From assembly GCA_022010095.1 (NCBI GenBank), contig CP091739.1:496001-560000 (forward strand): a stretch of DNA of 64,000 nt, read 5' to 3'. Of this stretch, positions 41,822 to 56,288 are shown piece by piece. This DNA is from Clostridium sp. GTDB taxonomy: Bacteria; Bacillota_I; Bacilli_A; RF39; UBA660. The notes below the pieces were generated by a model. The model worked only from the letters and a program-made list of their open reading frames with translations, did not search any database and was not told where the DNA came from. Numbering within the stretch: the stretch's first letter is position 1; each line of letters begins with the position of its first letter. The translations under genes were made by a program, and so were the position numbers.

Positions 41822-42487
41822 CTACTTTTTATTGACTAGTTTATTTCTAGTATCTATTCTTTTATTTATATATTCTAACATTTCATCTATTTTTATCATT
41901 CTTATCTTGTGATTGCTTTTTTTATATTGATATATTTATTTCTTAAATAATCTAAATATTCATTATATAAAGAAGTGTCTTTATGATTCTTACCAAGTAA
42001 TATTTCTTTTTCTTGTAAGATTATTATTACCTTCAATAAACTCTATTAAATTATAATATTTATTATTTTTCTTTTTATGATAATTTCTTTTATCTATTTT
42101 TATAATTTAAATCATTCATTTTTAGTTCTTAATATATCATGATAATTATTAGATATAGTTATTATTTTTTTAAATCTTAAATTTGTATTACTTAGTATTT
42201 CTAATATAGTATGTGTTCCCATACCTGAAAGTACTAAAGTATCTGCTTCACCATTCTTTATATTAGATAGTCCATTTGATACTCTTAAATCTATATATTC
42301 ACTTAATCCTAGTTTATTTATATCTTCTTTTTGCTCTATTTATTACATTAATACTTATATCACTAGCAATAGATTTTTATATTAGTTTTTAGCAAGCATT
42401 ATACCTAGTTTTTGCTTGATCACACCCTACATCTACTACTTTATCATTTTTATCTATTAATGAATATATAGTTTCTATTCTATTCAA
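41822..42487 (-). CDS. trmK: tRNA adenine-22 N1-methyltransferase
   Basis: N-terminal [28 protein letters not shown] is the TrmK/YqfN SAM motif; later [29 protein letters not shown]. About 220 residues. Likely TTG start at 42487 inside the rpoD stop (ttgaatag). In B. subtilis the gene also follows sigA. Many poly-T indels in the second half. Confidence 0.83.
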
Positions 42488-43579
42488 TTAAGAAATCCTT
42501 TAGTTTTTTAGCTCTTGATGGGTGTCTTAATTTTCTAAGAGCTTTTGCTTCTATTTGTCTAATTCTTTCTCTTGTAACTTTGAATTGTTTACCTACTTCT
42601 TCAAGTGTATGACTAGATCCATCAAATAAACCAAATCTAAGTTCTAATACTTCTTTTTCACGTACTGTAAGTGTATCAAGTACTTCTCTTAATTCATCTT
42701 TAAGTATCTCATATGTTGCGAATTCTTCTGGTGACATAGTTCTTTCATCAGCAAGGAAGTCTCCTAAATGTGAATCATCTTCTTCACCTATTGGTGTTTC
42801 TAAACTTACTGGATCTTGACTAATTTTTCTTATTTCAACTATTTTATCTACTGAAAGTCCCATCTTTTTAGCAAGTTCTGCGTCTGTTGGTTCACGATTA
42901 AGTTCTAATGTCATTTGTCTTTCTATACGAGCCATTTTATTTATTGTTTCTACCATATGAACTGGTATTCTTATTGTTCTTGCCTGATCTGCTATTGCTC
43001 TTGTAATTGCTTGTCTTATCCACCATGTAGCATAAGTACTAAATTTATATCCTTTATCATAATCGAATTTTTCAACTGCTTTCATAAGACCAATGTTACC
43101 TTCTTGAATTAAATCTAAGAATAATAGTCCACGTCCTACATATCTTTTAGCAATTGAAACAACAAGTCTAAGGTTAGATTCAGCAAGTATATTTTTAGCT
43201 TGTTCATCGCCTTCAGCAACTCTTCTTGATAATTCTTGTTCTTCTTCTAATGATAACAAACTTATTTTTACCTATTTCTTTTTAAATACATTCTAACATT
43301 ATCATTAACACTCATATCCTTACTTTCATCAGGAACATCATCAATAATAATATCATTCTTTAAATCAATGTTTCCACCATCTTCTTCATCTTCAGCTCTT
43401 ACTTCAATTTGATTTTTCACTTAAAGCATTATAAAGTTCATCTAAAGCATTCGCATCCAAATCTAAATCAATTGTTTTTCTTTGCGATTTGTTCATAAGT
43501 TAGAAAAACCTTGCTTCTTTCCTTCATCAACTAATTCTTTTTACTCTTTCTTCAAAAAGGTTTTAATATTATTTACCAT
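42480..43579 (-). CDS. rpoD: Primary sigma factor RpoD (SigA)
   Basis: Vegetative sigma-70. From ATG 43579: region 1.1 (43579-43400), region 1.2 DNVRMYLK, then [38 protein letters not shown], the -10 binding helix [19 protein letters not shown], region 3, and region 4.2 [30 protein letters not shown]. About 365 residues with an acidic segment at 43360. Breaks at 43550, 43490, 43420 and 43280. Confidence 0.96.
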
Positions 43580-43595
43580 TTCAACACTTCCTTAT

Positions 43596-45342
43596 TTATA
43601 TTTCTCTATCTTTTTTTGCAATTTCTATTTTTTTATTAACATCAAATGTTTCACTCATTTCTATCTTTAATGTATCTATTCTTTTCTTTATTGAATACAT
43701 TTTTTTATAGTATTAATATAATCATCTAATTCTTCCATTGTATAGTCTTCATTATTATGATATTTCATTACTTCTTTAAGTACATTCATGAGTTTCTCAT
43801 TATCTGATATATAATCTACAAAATCACTATAGTTATAATAACCATAATCATTTCTAAATTCAATTATTTTTATATGCAAGTAAGGCTCTATCATCTTGTA
43901 TTAAGTAACCTAGTGTATTTTCAAAATACAGTATTACATCTTCATAATTAAGCATTAGATAAAGTATTCTAAGTTCACTTTTTATCATACTTATTATATC
44001 TTGTTACTTTTTTTAGGCTCTTCTATATTTTTTTAATAGCCATTTTTCTTATTAATTTTTTTATTTCATTTCTTATATCGCTTTTCACTTATACCAAATT
44101 CTTCTGCGATATCTTTTTATATTTTTAAATCTATAAGTATTTGACTATCTAAATCATTTAATGCGAGTACTGCTTCTTTTATATATTTTGCTTTTTCTAC
44201 AGCATCTTTCATATTTCTTTTTACGTTTTTAGATATTTAAGTTTAAAATCTATAAAAAGATACTCTATTATCATAAGCAATCTTAAATGAATCACTTCCT
44301 TTATTTTTAATAAATTCATCACTATCTTTATAATCATCAAATACTATTACTTCTGTATCTATATTATTTTTAAGTAATGTTTCTCCTGCTTCTATCGTAC
44401 CTTTAACACCAGCATCATCTTGATCTAAATTAAGTATTACTTTACATTTCCAGTTCTTTATTTTAAGAAGATGTTTTTCAGTGAAAGCTGTACCCATTAT
44501 CGCAACTACATTCTTATATCCTATAGATGACATTCTTATAGTATCCATAAATCCTTCAGTGATAACTATTTCTCTTTTTCCTTTTTTATTTCATTTATAG
44601 CATTATTTATATTATAAAAATACTTCACTTTTTCTTAAATATATCTGTTTCTTTAGTATTAGAATATTTAGGAAGTGTATTATTATTTAAGTCTTCATTT
44701 GTATATTTTTCTACCACTAAACGCTATTACATTATTATTTTTCATCTATTATTGGAAATATTATTCTATCTTGAAATGTATCATAATATCTACCATTTAT
44801 ATCTTTACATATATCTAATTTAACAAGTTCTTCATAAGAATATTTTTTTAGATAATATATTTGATAATTTATTACCAGTAGAAAGTCCTATATTAAATTC
44901 ATTAATAATGTCTTTAGATATATTTCTGTCTTCTAGATATTTTATTGCTTTAACACCTTCATTTGAAAGTAGATTTGCTTTAAAATATTTATTAACTGTA
45001 TCATTTATCTCATATAGTTTTTTTCATATTTAGTATTTACTTTACGTGTTGTACTTACGTTAAGTGGAATACCTGCTCTATCAGCAAGCATCTTAAGTGC
45101 TTCAGTAAATGTTATACCATTATATTTTTGAACGAATGTTATAACATTACCACTTTCTCCACAACTAAAGCATTTATATATTTGTTTATCTTTTTGAACA
45201 CTAAATGATGGACTATGATCATCATGAAAAGGACATAAAGCCTTATTCTTATCATTAAGACTTATATAGCTTCCAATGACATCTACAATATCATTTTTTT
45301 AGATTTAATTTCATCAATAATAGATTTATCAATAAATGCCAT
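43596..45342 (-). CDS. dnaG: DNA primase
   Basis: Zinc domain CPFHDDHSPSF...YKCFSCGESG (about 45215-45140), core RNA polymerase domain with the TOPRIM segment (VITEGFMDTIR, VAIMGTAFTEKH, LNLDQDDAGVKG at about 44540-44400), and a C-terminal helicase-binding region to 43596. About 580 residues. ATG 45342 behind TTAGGAGGA. The dnaG-rpoD-trmK order is the classical operon. At least ten homopolymer breaks. Confidence 0.95.
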
Positions 45343-45422
45343 CTTTTTTTGTCCTCCTAATAGTTATATACGAAATAAATTTTTAAAAAAACACTACTTT
45401 TTTTATGAATTTTTATTAAAAA

Positions 45423-45458
45423 AACGCTCATATTATATCATATAAGCGCATTTTTTTG
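45423..45458 (-). terminator. Terminator upstream of dnaG
   Basis: CGCTcATAT...ATATaAGCG imperfect stem with T-runs on both sides (bidirectional). It would end the HAD gene transcript. Confidence 0.6.
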
Positions 45459-45493
45459 TCTATAAATCACGAATAAAATTTAAACTACTTTTT

Positions 45494-46017
45494 TTAATAA
45501 AAAAATTCTAAACTTTTAACTTTATCAGCTGTATCTTCAGATAATGCTTTATCAAATATAAGACCAGTACCACCATGTTCTATCCATCCATATATATTCC
45601 TTTTTAGAATCATCTATAAGTAATTGCCCATTTGGTAATACTACTTCATGTTTATTAATTTTTAGGTGGAACAAAAAAATAACTGGACTATTTATTTTTT
45701 TCTATTATTTCTTAAATCTTCTATCTTAACTCTCATTTCATATAAAGTATGTATTTTTTTGTTAGAATAGCAATTCTTCTTTTTAAATGTTCTAATTCTC
45801 TAATTATTTCAACTGAATCATTAATTGAATTAGCTTCTCTTATTATATAATCCCATTCTTCTGGATGCATATTTGTATATTCAAAATACTTATCATATTC
45901 ACTACCATCTTTATGATTATGAAAAACCAGAATCATATTTTTCTTTCTAACATTCTTTCTTCAGAATCAAGTATAACTCCATCAAAAATCAATAAAAAGT
46001 ACATTTTTTTCTCCCAT
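45494..46017 (-). CDS. HAD-like phosphatase
   Basis: Motif I VLFIDFDGVILDSEERM and a late motif LPNGQLLIDDSKKNIYGW...GGTGLIFD. The middle is a helical cap (YEYTNMHPEEWDYI...INDSVEIIRELEHLKRRI). About 172 residues. ATG 46017 behind a weak GGGAG. Substrate not predictable. Indels in poly-T at 45990, 45760 and 45680. Confidence 0.65.
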
Positions 46018-46057
46018 TATATTTCCCCACAATTAATAAATCAATTAAATCATTACT

Positions 46058-46564
46058 TTAATTCAAGTTTAACTTCTTTTTTTCTTTTGAAACTATTTCA
46101 ACTTTATTAGTTCTATTTCCTACTGTATAAGAACCAACATAACCTACTTCTTTTAAATATACTGCTTTACCAAGTGGACTATCTACTGTTATTTTTAGGT
46201 ATTTCAGCATCAAAATCAGGAGTACCTGTTACTAATGTAAATGTCATTTCATCTCCATCTAAAAAGTACATTAACTGTATCATTAATATCAATAACTTCT
46301 GAACTTCCTAAATCTCTTGCCACAATAACTATTCTTTTTTTAAATCACTTTTTTTCTAGCAAAGAATTTTTTTCACTTAGTCTAATTTCTTCTCTTTTAT
46401 GTTCTTCTAAAGCTTCACTTAATGAATCAGGATCAGTATAAATACTCTTTAATCCAAATCTAGCTGCTTTCATAGTCACAAGTTGTTCTTTTTAATGTTT
46501 CTATTTCAGCTAAATAATCTTGATAACCTTTTCTCATCTAAATATATTTTTATTATTCATCCAT
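46058..46564 (-). CDS. GreA/GreB-like transcript cleavage factor
   Basis: Second half reads NDTVNVLFLDGDEMTFTLVTGTPDFDAEIPKITVDSPLGKAVYL, then VGYVGSYTVGNRTNKVEIV, the Gre C-terminal FKBP-like fold (SPLGKA). The first half is a helical hairpin (IYTDPDSLSEALEEHKREEIRL). About 165 residues, broken at several T-runs. ATG 46564 behind GAGGTG. Confidence 0.65.
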
Positions 46565-46616
46565 ACACCTCTTTCAACTAGGACTTCTAATATAACATTT
46601 AAAAAGTCAAAAGACA

Positions 46617-46652
46617 ATAAAAAAACTAGAAATTTTTTTAAATTTTTTCTAG
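46617..46652 (-). terminator. Terminator of the SH3 protein gene
   Basis: CTAGAAA / TTTCTAG stem with A/T loop, T-run on the minus strand. The gene's stop lies inside. Confidence 0.65.
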
Positions 46653-48097
46653 ATTTTTGCTTTTATTATTATTAATGAATACTATAAGTAATACCGCTAG
46701 TACTGTTAAACCTACTCCACCAAGAAGTCCAATTAATAATGATTTATTGTTATACTTATCAATATTGTCTTTATTATCTTTATCTATTTTATCATTTTTT
46801 TAAGAACATTTACTTTATAATCATTTTTTTAGTTTTTAACATCATCTACACTATATGTTAACTTAGTTTTATCATTATTATCAAGTACTATATCAATACT
46901 ATCTAAAGTATATTCTCCTTCATTAAATACATCTGTATCTATATTTATATATGGTTTACTATCAATATCATTTAGATATGTTTCTCTAATTTGATTATCT
47001 TTGTCTTTAAATATTAATGTTACTTTTTAATACTTTTTACATCACTATCATTATTTAATTTAAAAATCAATATTTAGTTTATCATTTAATTTAATTTCAT
47101 TATTGAATTTAATACTTTCTATACTTATTTTTATCACTATAATCAACTGTCTTTACTTTTTCAAAGTCATATTGTTCACCATAACTTATCTTAATCCATC
47201 CACTTTTATTATCATGTTTTACATAATAGTAGTAGCACTCATTATCACTATCGCTATAAAAGAATTCAGTACTTAATTTAGTTCCTTTAGAAACACTATC
47301 TATTTCTTTTAGAAGAATTAATACTATCATATATCTTTTTTTATTAGATTTAATAGTTATGTTACCATTATTTGACTTTTGCTATTTTATCAACTAATAT
47401 ATATTTATCATTATATTTAACATAATATTTTTTTAGCTGAATTATAATATTCATTTACTATAGTATTTTTCATTTATACCACTATTTTTTTAGATATTAC
47501 TATGGCTTTTTTTCATTTGTTTTATTATACATCACTTCATAATTAGTAGTATTTATCCATCCTTTTTTACCATTATATGTAACGCTTATCCATGATACTA
47601 ATGTATTAAATGGATCAATGTAATACTCTGTTTTAACACTTGTATTATAAGGTATAGTAGTAATAGTTGAATATGTAAGTGATGGGCCTTTATACATTTT
47701 TAACACCATTTTTTTAGATAGAATAACTGCATTATTTACTTTATCAAATTTACTAACGCTATCATATTCTCCAGCATTTAAATAGTCATTAATATTAAAT
47801 TCATCATTATAAATTTTAATATCATTTAAACTAATTTTTATTATTACATTTAGTATCAGCATAATCAACTATTTCTAATTCTAAATTACTATCATAATAA
47901 GATTCACGTACGCTTACTATTGAACCAAAAAGGTATAGTAATATTCTTATTATCATAAGTATCACATTTAAATCCATTCTTATTTGTTATAACTGCTTTA
48001 TAGCTTAATGTAGATGGAAACACATTATCTGCCTTAATTAAACTAGGCACTAAAGTAAGTAATATTCCAGTAGTAACTAATAATTTCTTTTTTTCAT
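46638..48097 (-). CDS. Exported SH3b-repeat membrane-anchored protein
   Basis: About 480 residues. Signal sequence (LLVTTGILLTLVPSLIKAD). At least three SH3b-like blocks: FGSIVSVRESYYDSNLELEI, LKMYKGPSLTYSTI...KGWINTTNYE, and YYYVKHDNKSGWIKISYGEQ. The C-terminus has a span (SLLIGLLGGVGLTVLAVLLI) and KSK. Probably attached outside and interacts with wall peptides. ATG 48097 behind GGAGAG. Indels at 47870, 47490, 47380 and 46800-47040. Confidence 0.7.
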
Positions 48098-48108
48098 AAA
48101 TCTCTCCT

Positions 48109-48468
48109 TTAATATATAATATTATTTAATAATCCCCCTATAAAGTATGATGAAATATTTAATATAAGTGATAAAACATATGGATTAATTTTTATCAAAT
48201 GTAAGTACTTTTTTTATATGTAAATCCTTCTGTTAGAATAACTAGTATTTCTAATATGATTATTGATATCGTAGTGTTAAATAATCTATTATATGTGATA
48301 TACATAAGGATAGATACTACCAATGGATTAGTCATTATGTTAACAAGTATTACATTTAATATATCTTTTTTTGTTTCTTATTCCAAGTAATAATGACATG
48401 ATAAGTTCTATCACACTTGTAGAACTAAGGCATATAAGCATTATTAATGGAAGCTCATTTATATTCAT
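48109..48468 (-). CDS. Small four-span membrane protein
   Basis: MNINELPLIMLICLSSTSVIE (span), VNIMTNPLVVSILMYI, IIILEILVILTEGFTYKK, LSLILNISSYFIGGLL. The L-x-N-P, E-I-x-V...E-G, SLxLNxxSxxxGxxL pattern recurs in uncharacterised Firmicute membrane proteins (from memory). About 118 residues. ATG 48468 with no good ribosome site. Its stop overlaps the SH3 gene's GGAGAG region, so they are probably cotranscribed. Confidence 0.6.
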
Positions 48469-48515
48469 ACTCACCACTATTATAATGATAGCATTTTTTT
48501 ATGATTAAATGTCAT

Positions 48516-48548
48516 CAAAAAAAGTCAGTATTATTTTTTTACTGACTT
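48516..48548 (-). terminator. dnaJ terminator
   Basis: AAGTCAGTA / TACTGACTT, A-rich loop, T-run on the minus strand. Confidence 0.85.
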
Positions 48549-49701
48549 ATTTATTCAATCTATTAAACTTAGTAAATTCTGGTTCATCACTTACATCTGT
48601 ATCATCTAATTCATTTAATATATTCTTTTTGACTTCTAGTTAAATTTCTTGGAATAATAAGTTTAAGAACACAATAGAAGTCTCCTTTTTTCCATGAATC
48701 TGGATTATTTATACCTTTTCCTTTAATTCTAAGTATATCTCCTGGTTGACTTCCTTCTTTTATTTTAAGTTCAACAGTACCATCCATTGTCTTAATATTC
48801 TTTTTTTACATCCAAGACATAAGTCTGTTATTGATACAGGTAAATCTATATAAACATCATTTCCTTCACGTCTATATAGTTCATGTGGTGTAACTTTAAT
48901 TTCAATATATAAGTCTCCATTAGGTCCACCATTTATACCTGCTTCACCTTTTCCACTAAGTCTTAATTGTTCTCCAGTATCAATACCAGCTGGTATATCT
49001 ATTGTAATTGTCTTATTTACTTTTACTTTGCCTGTTCCTTTACAACTACTACATTTAGATTTAAATGATTTACCAGTTCCACCACAAGTAGGACATGTTG
49101 TTTTTGATTGTATTGTTCCTAAAATAGTATTAGTTTGTTTAATAACGTATCCACGTCCTCCACAGTCTTCACATGTTTCTTCACCATGTCCACCCTTACC
49201 ATCACAGTCACTACATGTTTCATAGTATTCAAGGTCTATATCTTTTTTACATCCATATACTGCTTCCATAAAGTCAATTTTCATACCATATAGGGTATCA
49301 CTACCTTTTCTAGCACGAGAGGAGCTTCTACTACTACCACCAAAAGAACTTCCAAATGAACCACCAAATCCACCTGAAAATAAATCATCAAATATATCAC
49401 TAAAGTCAAATCCAGCAGTGCCACCAAATGGATTACCACTATATGAAGCACCACCGCCTGCTCCACCATAAGGATTATCAAATGCAGCATGACCATATTT
49501 ATCGTAGGCAGCACGTTTATCTTTATCGCTTAAACAAGCATATGCTTCTTGAGCCTCTTTAAACTTTTCAGGAGCATCAGGACTCTTATTTAAATCTGGA
49601 TGAAATTCTTTAGCCTTTTTTTCTAAAAAGCAGACTTAATTTCAGCATCAGTTGCATCTTTAGATACACCAAGAACTTCATAATAATCTCTTTTTTTCCA
49701 T
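48547..49701 (-). CDS. dnaJ: Chaperone DnaJ
   Basis: J domain with YYEVLGVSKDATDAEIKSAF and HPD in EFHPDLNKS, a Gly/Phe stretch (about 49460-49310), the zinc domain with CSDCDGKGGHG, CEDCGGRGYV, CPTCGGTG, CSSCKGTGKV, and C-terminal client domain KINNPDSWKKGDFY. About 380 residues. ATG 49701 directly after pepF. Frame breaks at 49690, 49625, 49280 and 48800. Confidence 0.95.
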
Positions 49702-49703
49702 AA

Positions 49704-51497
49704 CTACTCTCCATTCACATATTTATTTAGTAATTTTACTTTATCATTAAATAATAAGAAAGCATTATTTAAAGTATTCTCATCATTTAAATCAATACCA
49801 AGTTTATTTAATAACTCTTGTGGATAATCACTACAACCACTACTTAAAAAAATTCTATATATTTATCTTTAAAACCTTTATCATGAATTAATTTATCAGC
49901 AATAAGAAGTGCACTAATAAATCCAGTTGCATATTTATAAACATAAAATGAAGTATAGAAATGAGGTATCTTTGACCATTCATATTGAATATCTTTATCA
50001 ACAATAACTGCGCCACTAAATTGTTTACGATTTAAATCATAATATGTTTTTACATAATAAATCTTTAGTAATTACTTCTCCATTTTCATATTTCTTATGA
50101 ATTATATCTTCAAATTCAGCAAACATCATTTGTCTATAAACAGTACCTTTTAAACTTATCTAAAAAAATTCAACAATATAGTATATTTTTCTCATTAATA
50201 TCATTTGTATTATCAATTAAATAGTTTGATAATAATACTTCATTTACAGTTGATGCAATTTCTGCTAAAAAGATAGGATAATCTGCACTAATGTAATCCT
50301 GATTTTTATTACTATAATAGCTATGCATAGCATGCCCCATCTCATGAGCAAGAGTACTTACTGAATCTATATCATTTTCATAATTTAATGATACATAAGG
50401 TTCTATACCATACGTACACCATTCAAAAGCACCACTTCTTTTAGCCTTACTTGGATATACTGAAACACAATTATTATTTAAGAGTTTATTAAATACTTTT
50501 AGATAATCTTCTCCAAGTGGAGTAAGTGCTTTATTAACTATCTTAATACCTTCTTCATATGGAATATCTTTTTTAGGTACTAAAGATGTGTTAACATATA
50601 AATCATACATATGTAATTTATATCCAAGCATACTACCTTTTTAATCTATAATAATCTTTTTAAATATTTAGTATTTTTTTATTAGTAATCTTAATTAAAT
50701 TTTCATATAATTTAGTACTAATTTTATCATCATATAAGTACATATCTAAAATACTATCATATTTTTCTAGTTTTTAGAAGAAAAATGCATTAGTCTTAAC
50801 TTTACCTATATATAAAGCACTTAATGTGTTTATATGATTTTCATAATATTTATCGTCTTTTTTTAAATACACTTTTTTTCTAACATTTCTATTATTAGAA
50901 GTAATGTATTTACCATAATTAGAATTCGTTAGTTCTACTCTTTTACCATCTTCATCTTTAATAAATCCAAGTGAGATATCAACATTATTAAGAGCATTAA
51001 ATGCATCTATAGAAGTTCTTAAAGCCTCATTAACATTAGAAAGTATAGTTTCTTCTTTTTTTCACTTAAAACATATTTTTTTACATCTAAATATCTTTTT
51101 CAAATGTAAAACTATATTTACTAAGTTCAGAATTTAAAGATAACATTTCTTTTTACTTCATCATAATCTTTACTTAATATTTCAGGATTTATGAATGCTC
51201 TTACACTAGAACTTTTTTATTAATTAAATTACTTGCTTTTTTTCTTTCTTATGTAAGAATTCATTATCACTCATATCATCATAATGACCTAAATAAGCAT
51301 AAATATATACTCTCTCAGTAAGCATATCTATCTTTGTATCAAGTTTTTAGAAATTCAAGTAATGTATCAGTACTTTCAAATATTCTTCCTTTATACTTGA
51401 TTATTTCATCTAATAATTGATTTACTTCTTCTATAGTATCATTAAATTCTTTATCACTTTTAAATATCTTGGTTAAATCCCATTTGTATTTATCCAT
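49704..51497 (-). CDS. pepF: Oligoendopeptidase F
   Basis: M3-family zinc peptidase. Catalytic HEMGHAMHSYY at about 50330, downstream Glu in FLAEIASTVNEVLLSNYL, GIEPYVSLNYENDIDSV before it. N-terminus MDKYKWDLTKIFKSDKEFN. About 590 residues. ATG 51497 behind AAGGAGA. It sits between dnaK and dnaJ. Many breaks in the first 850 nt. Confidence 0.92.
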
Positions 51498-51532
51498 AAT
51501 GTCTCCTTATTACTTAAAATTCTATATAAGAA

Positions 51533-51558
51533 TTAAGGGCCCAATTTCTTGAGCCCCA
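51533..51558 (-). terminator. Weak terminator after dnaK
   Basis: TGGGGCTCA / TGGGCCC bulged stem, no good T-run. Might lower expression of pepF-dnaJ. Confidence 0.4.
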
Positions 51559-51565
51559 ACTCATA

Positions 51566-54082
<2,517 letters not shown>

Positions 54083-54086
<4 letters not shown>

Positions 54087-55089
54087 TTCTTCCTCTCTAT
54101 ATGTTCTTTTAAATATTCAAGCATATTTACGACTCTATCATATTCCATTCTTTTAGGTCCTATAACAGCAATAGTTCCTTCAGTTCCATTGTTAGCCTTA
54201 TATTTAGTTTTTAACTATTGTTACATTGTCATCAATTTCACTCTCACTACCAATATATACTTTAACCTCATCATTAGCCTCTTCAATTTTATTCACCATA
54301 TCTTTGCTTTCAAATTTACTTATGATTTTTTTAACATCATCGACTGTACTGAATTCTGGTTGTTTTAATATATTAGTCTTCCCACTGAACTTGACATCCC
54401 TTTCACTAGTGAAATTTGATAGTGCATTATAAAATGCATTATATAAAAACTTCATAATTTTTCAATATAATTTCTAATTATTGGTTTTTATTTCAAATTC
54501 TAGTTTACTAGGTACATCATCAATAGGTGTTCCAACAAGCATTTTATTTAATAACTCTGTAGTCTTAGCAACCTCACTTAATGGTATGTTTTCATCAATA
54601 GATAAATTCTTATTTTTCAACATGACCTTTATCAGTGATTACAATAGCTACAAGCCCTTTTTTTCACCAACTGGAATTACTTCCACTTTAGATAATTTGT
54701 TATCACTTGATTCCCTACCTAAAACAACTGAAGTATAGTTAGTAATATCACTTATTATTTCTAAACTTTTTACTAATCGCATCATTAAGTTCTAAATCAC
54801 GATTATTAAATATAGTTTGAAGTTTAAGCATATCTTCACCACTTATTTTTTTAGGTTCCATCAAATTATCTACATAATATCTATAACCCATTTCAGATGG
54901 AATTCTTCCTGAAGATATATGTGTTTTTTCAAGATAACCTAAACTTTCAAGTTCAGCCATATCATTACGTATAGTAGCACTTGAACATTTAAATTTTTTA
55001 CATAAAGATTTACTACCAACAGGTCTTGCTGTTTTAACATATTCTTCAACAATTGTTCTTAATAAATCTCTTTGTCTTGTACCAATCAT
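54083..55089 (-). CDS. hrcA: Heat-shock repressor HrcA
   Basis: N-terminal winged helix QRDLLRTIVEEYVKTARPVGS, SSATIRNDMAELESLGYLEK, SSGRIPSEMGYRYYVDNL. C-terminal part NGTEGTIAVIGPKRMEYDRV. About 335 residues. Binds CIRCE upstream of its own gene. ATG 55089 or 55092 behind AAAGGAGG. Breaks at 54765, 54630, 54470 and 54215. Confidence 0.94.
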
Positions 55090-55101
55090 CATATACCTCC
55101 T

Positions 55102-55128
55102 TTAGCACTCTTTTCCTTTTAGTGCTAG
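55102..55128. promoter_or_regulatory. CIRCE operator, proximal
   Basis: TTAGCACTC-N9-tAGTGCTAg (55102-55128). Lies between the -10 box and the hrcA start, overlapping the leader. Confidence 0.85.
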
Positions 55129-55132
55129 ATTA

Positions 55133-55162
55133 ATTATATCACTATTTTTTTAGTATTGTCAA
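55133..55162 (-). promoter_or_regulatory. hrcA promoter
   Basis: TTGACA (55162-55157), 18 nt, TATAAT (55138-55133). Confidence 0.85.
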
Positions 55163-55176
55163 TACTTGAGTGCTAA
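55150..55176. promoter_or_regulatory. CIRCE operator, distal and half-degenerate
   Basis: TTAGTATTG-N9-GAGTGCTAA with exact 9-nt spacing; the right half is perfect, the left is altered. Overlaps the -35 box of hrcA. Confidence 0.65.
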
Positions 55177-55185
55177 TTTATTTTA

Positions 55186-55228
55186 AAAAATTAAACAGTA
55201 TCAATTAAGTGATACTGTTTGTTAATTT
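55186..55228. terminator. Terminator next to second DUF6273 remnant
   Basis: AAACAGTATC / GATACTGTTT, loop 8, AT-rich tails on both strands. Confidence 0.65.
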
Positions 55229-55258
55229 TATGATTATTTGTTATGAATTATGATGATG

Positions 55259-55345
55259 TTACTCTAACCTAAATGCTGGTGAAATTCCATATTTATTATT
55301 GGTTTTTGCATAGCCATTAAACTACTACTCTGCACATAAAAAAAT
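55259..55345 (-). pseudogene. Very short DUF6273-type C-terminal remnant
   Basis: Only about 30 residues: YVQSSSL then (after one frameshift) NGYAKTNNKYGISPAFRLE*. The last block repeats YGVSPAFQLG* at 20.8 kb. Followed by a terminator in the same way. Confidence 0.5.
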
Positions 55346-55393
55346 TTATGTTAAAGAAAAAAATAGCTATTCTATTTCTTTCAAAAAAATTTC

Positions 55394-56108
55394 TTACTTT
55401 TTAGTACTTACCCCACTATAGTCTTCATAATATTCACTGATTATTCTATCAATCGCATTACTTACTTCACTATCTATATATAAATTACTTATTTTTAGAA
55501 ATATCTACATAGTTATAAAGCCTTAATAAGTTTTAGAATTTCTTTCCATCTAAGATAGGTTCACTATTCCTACAATCAGCACACAAATATCCGCCTCTAC
55601 TTGTACTTAAAGTTACTACTTTTGTACTTCCACAATTAACACATGAATCTAAACATAAACTTATTCCTATATAATTTAAATATTGTATTTCTACTATATT
55701 AGTTATAATCTTAGGATCAAAATTATCTTCTATCTTTAAAAAGAGCACTTATAAGAATATCATATACTTCACTATTATTAGATTCCTTATATACATTAGT
55801 CGCAAGTTCACATAAATAAGACATATAACTAATCTTAACAATATCACTTTTTAATGTTAATAAAGTAATTCTTAATATCTGCTTCTATTAAAGTAGAAAG
55901 ACCATTTTTCCTTTATAATAGAAATGAAATGTGCCATAAGCAAACTTTTTCACTAGGAAGTCTTAATTTACTTTTTTTAAGCTTTTTACATCCTTTAACA
56001 ATACAACCTACTATTCCCATATCTTTAGTAAGAATATTTATTATTCTACTACTTTCCTTAAAAAGGAATACTACTTACTACAATTCCATCTGTACTAATT
56101 ATCTTCAT
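55394..56108 (-). CDS. recO: DNA repair protein RecO
   Basis: N-terminal MKIISTDGIVVSS, then a long damaged stretch, zinc domain CLDSCVNCGSTKVVTLSTSRGGYLC-type (quoted in parts: CLDSCVNCGSTK, GGYLCADC), and a C-terminal GVSTKK. About 235 residues. ATG 56108. In recombinational repair RecO loads RecA with RecR. Order era-yqzL-recO conserved. Many poly-T breaks. Confidence 0.85.
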
Positions 56109-56119
56109 ACTTTACTTTT

Positions 56120-56147
56120 AAAAAGCATAAAGATTACTTTATGCTTT
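56120..56147 (-). terminator. Hairpin between yqzL and recO
   Basis: AAAGCATAAA / TTTATGCTTT with loop 6, T-rich after it on the minus strand. The yqzL stop lies inside. Confidence 0.6.
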
Positions 56148-56227
56148 ATTTTTCCTTTCTTATATTCTAAATAATATTCTATCTTACCAGTCTCTTTAAA
56201 CTTATTCCAAGCTTCTTTTTTATTCAT
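56139..56227 (-). CDS. yqzL: YqzL-family small protein
   Basis: About 29 residues, MNKKEAWNKFKETGKIEYYLEY, the YqzL-type W-x-x-F-x-x-T-G-x-I-x-x-Y-L pattern. ATG 56227 behind GGAGAGAG. Found next to recO/era in B. subtilis too. One A missing for the natural stop. Function unknown. Confidence 0.65.
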
Positions 56228-56288
56228 ATCTCTCTCCTTACAATATTATATTGCAGGAAAAAAAATAAAATATTTATTCAATAATTAA

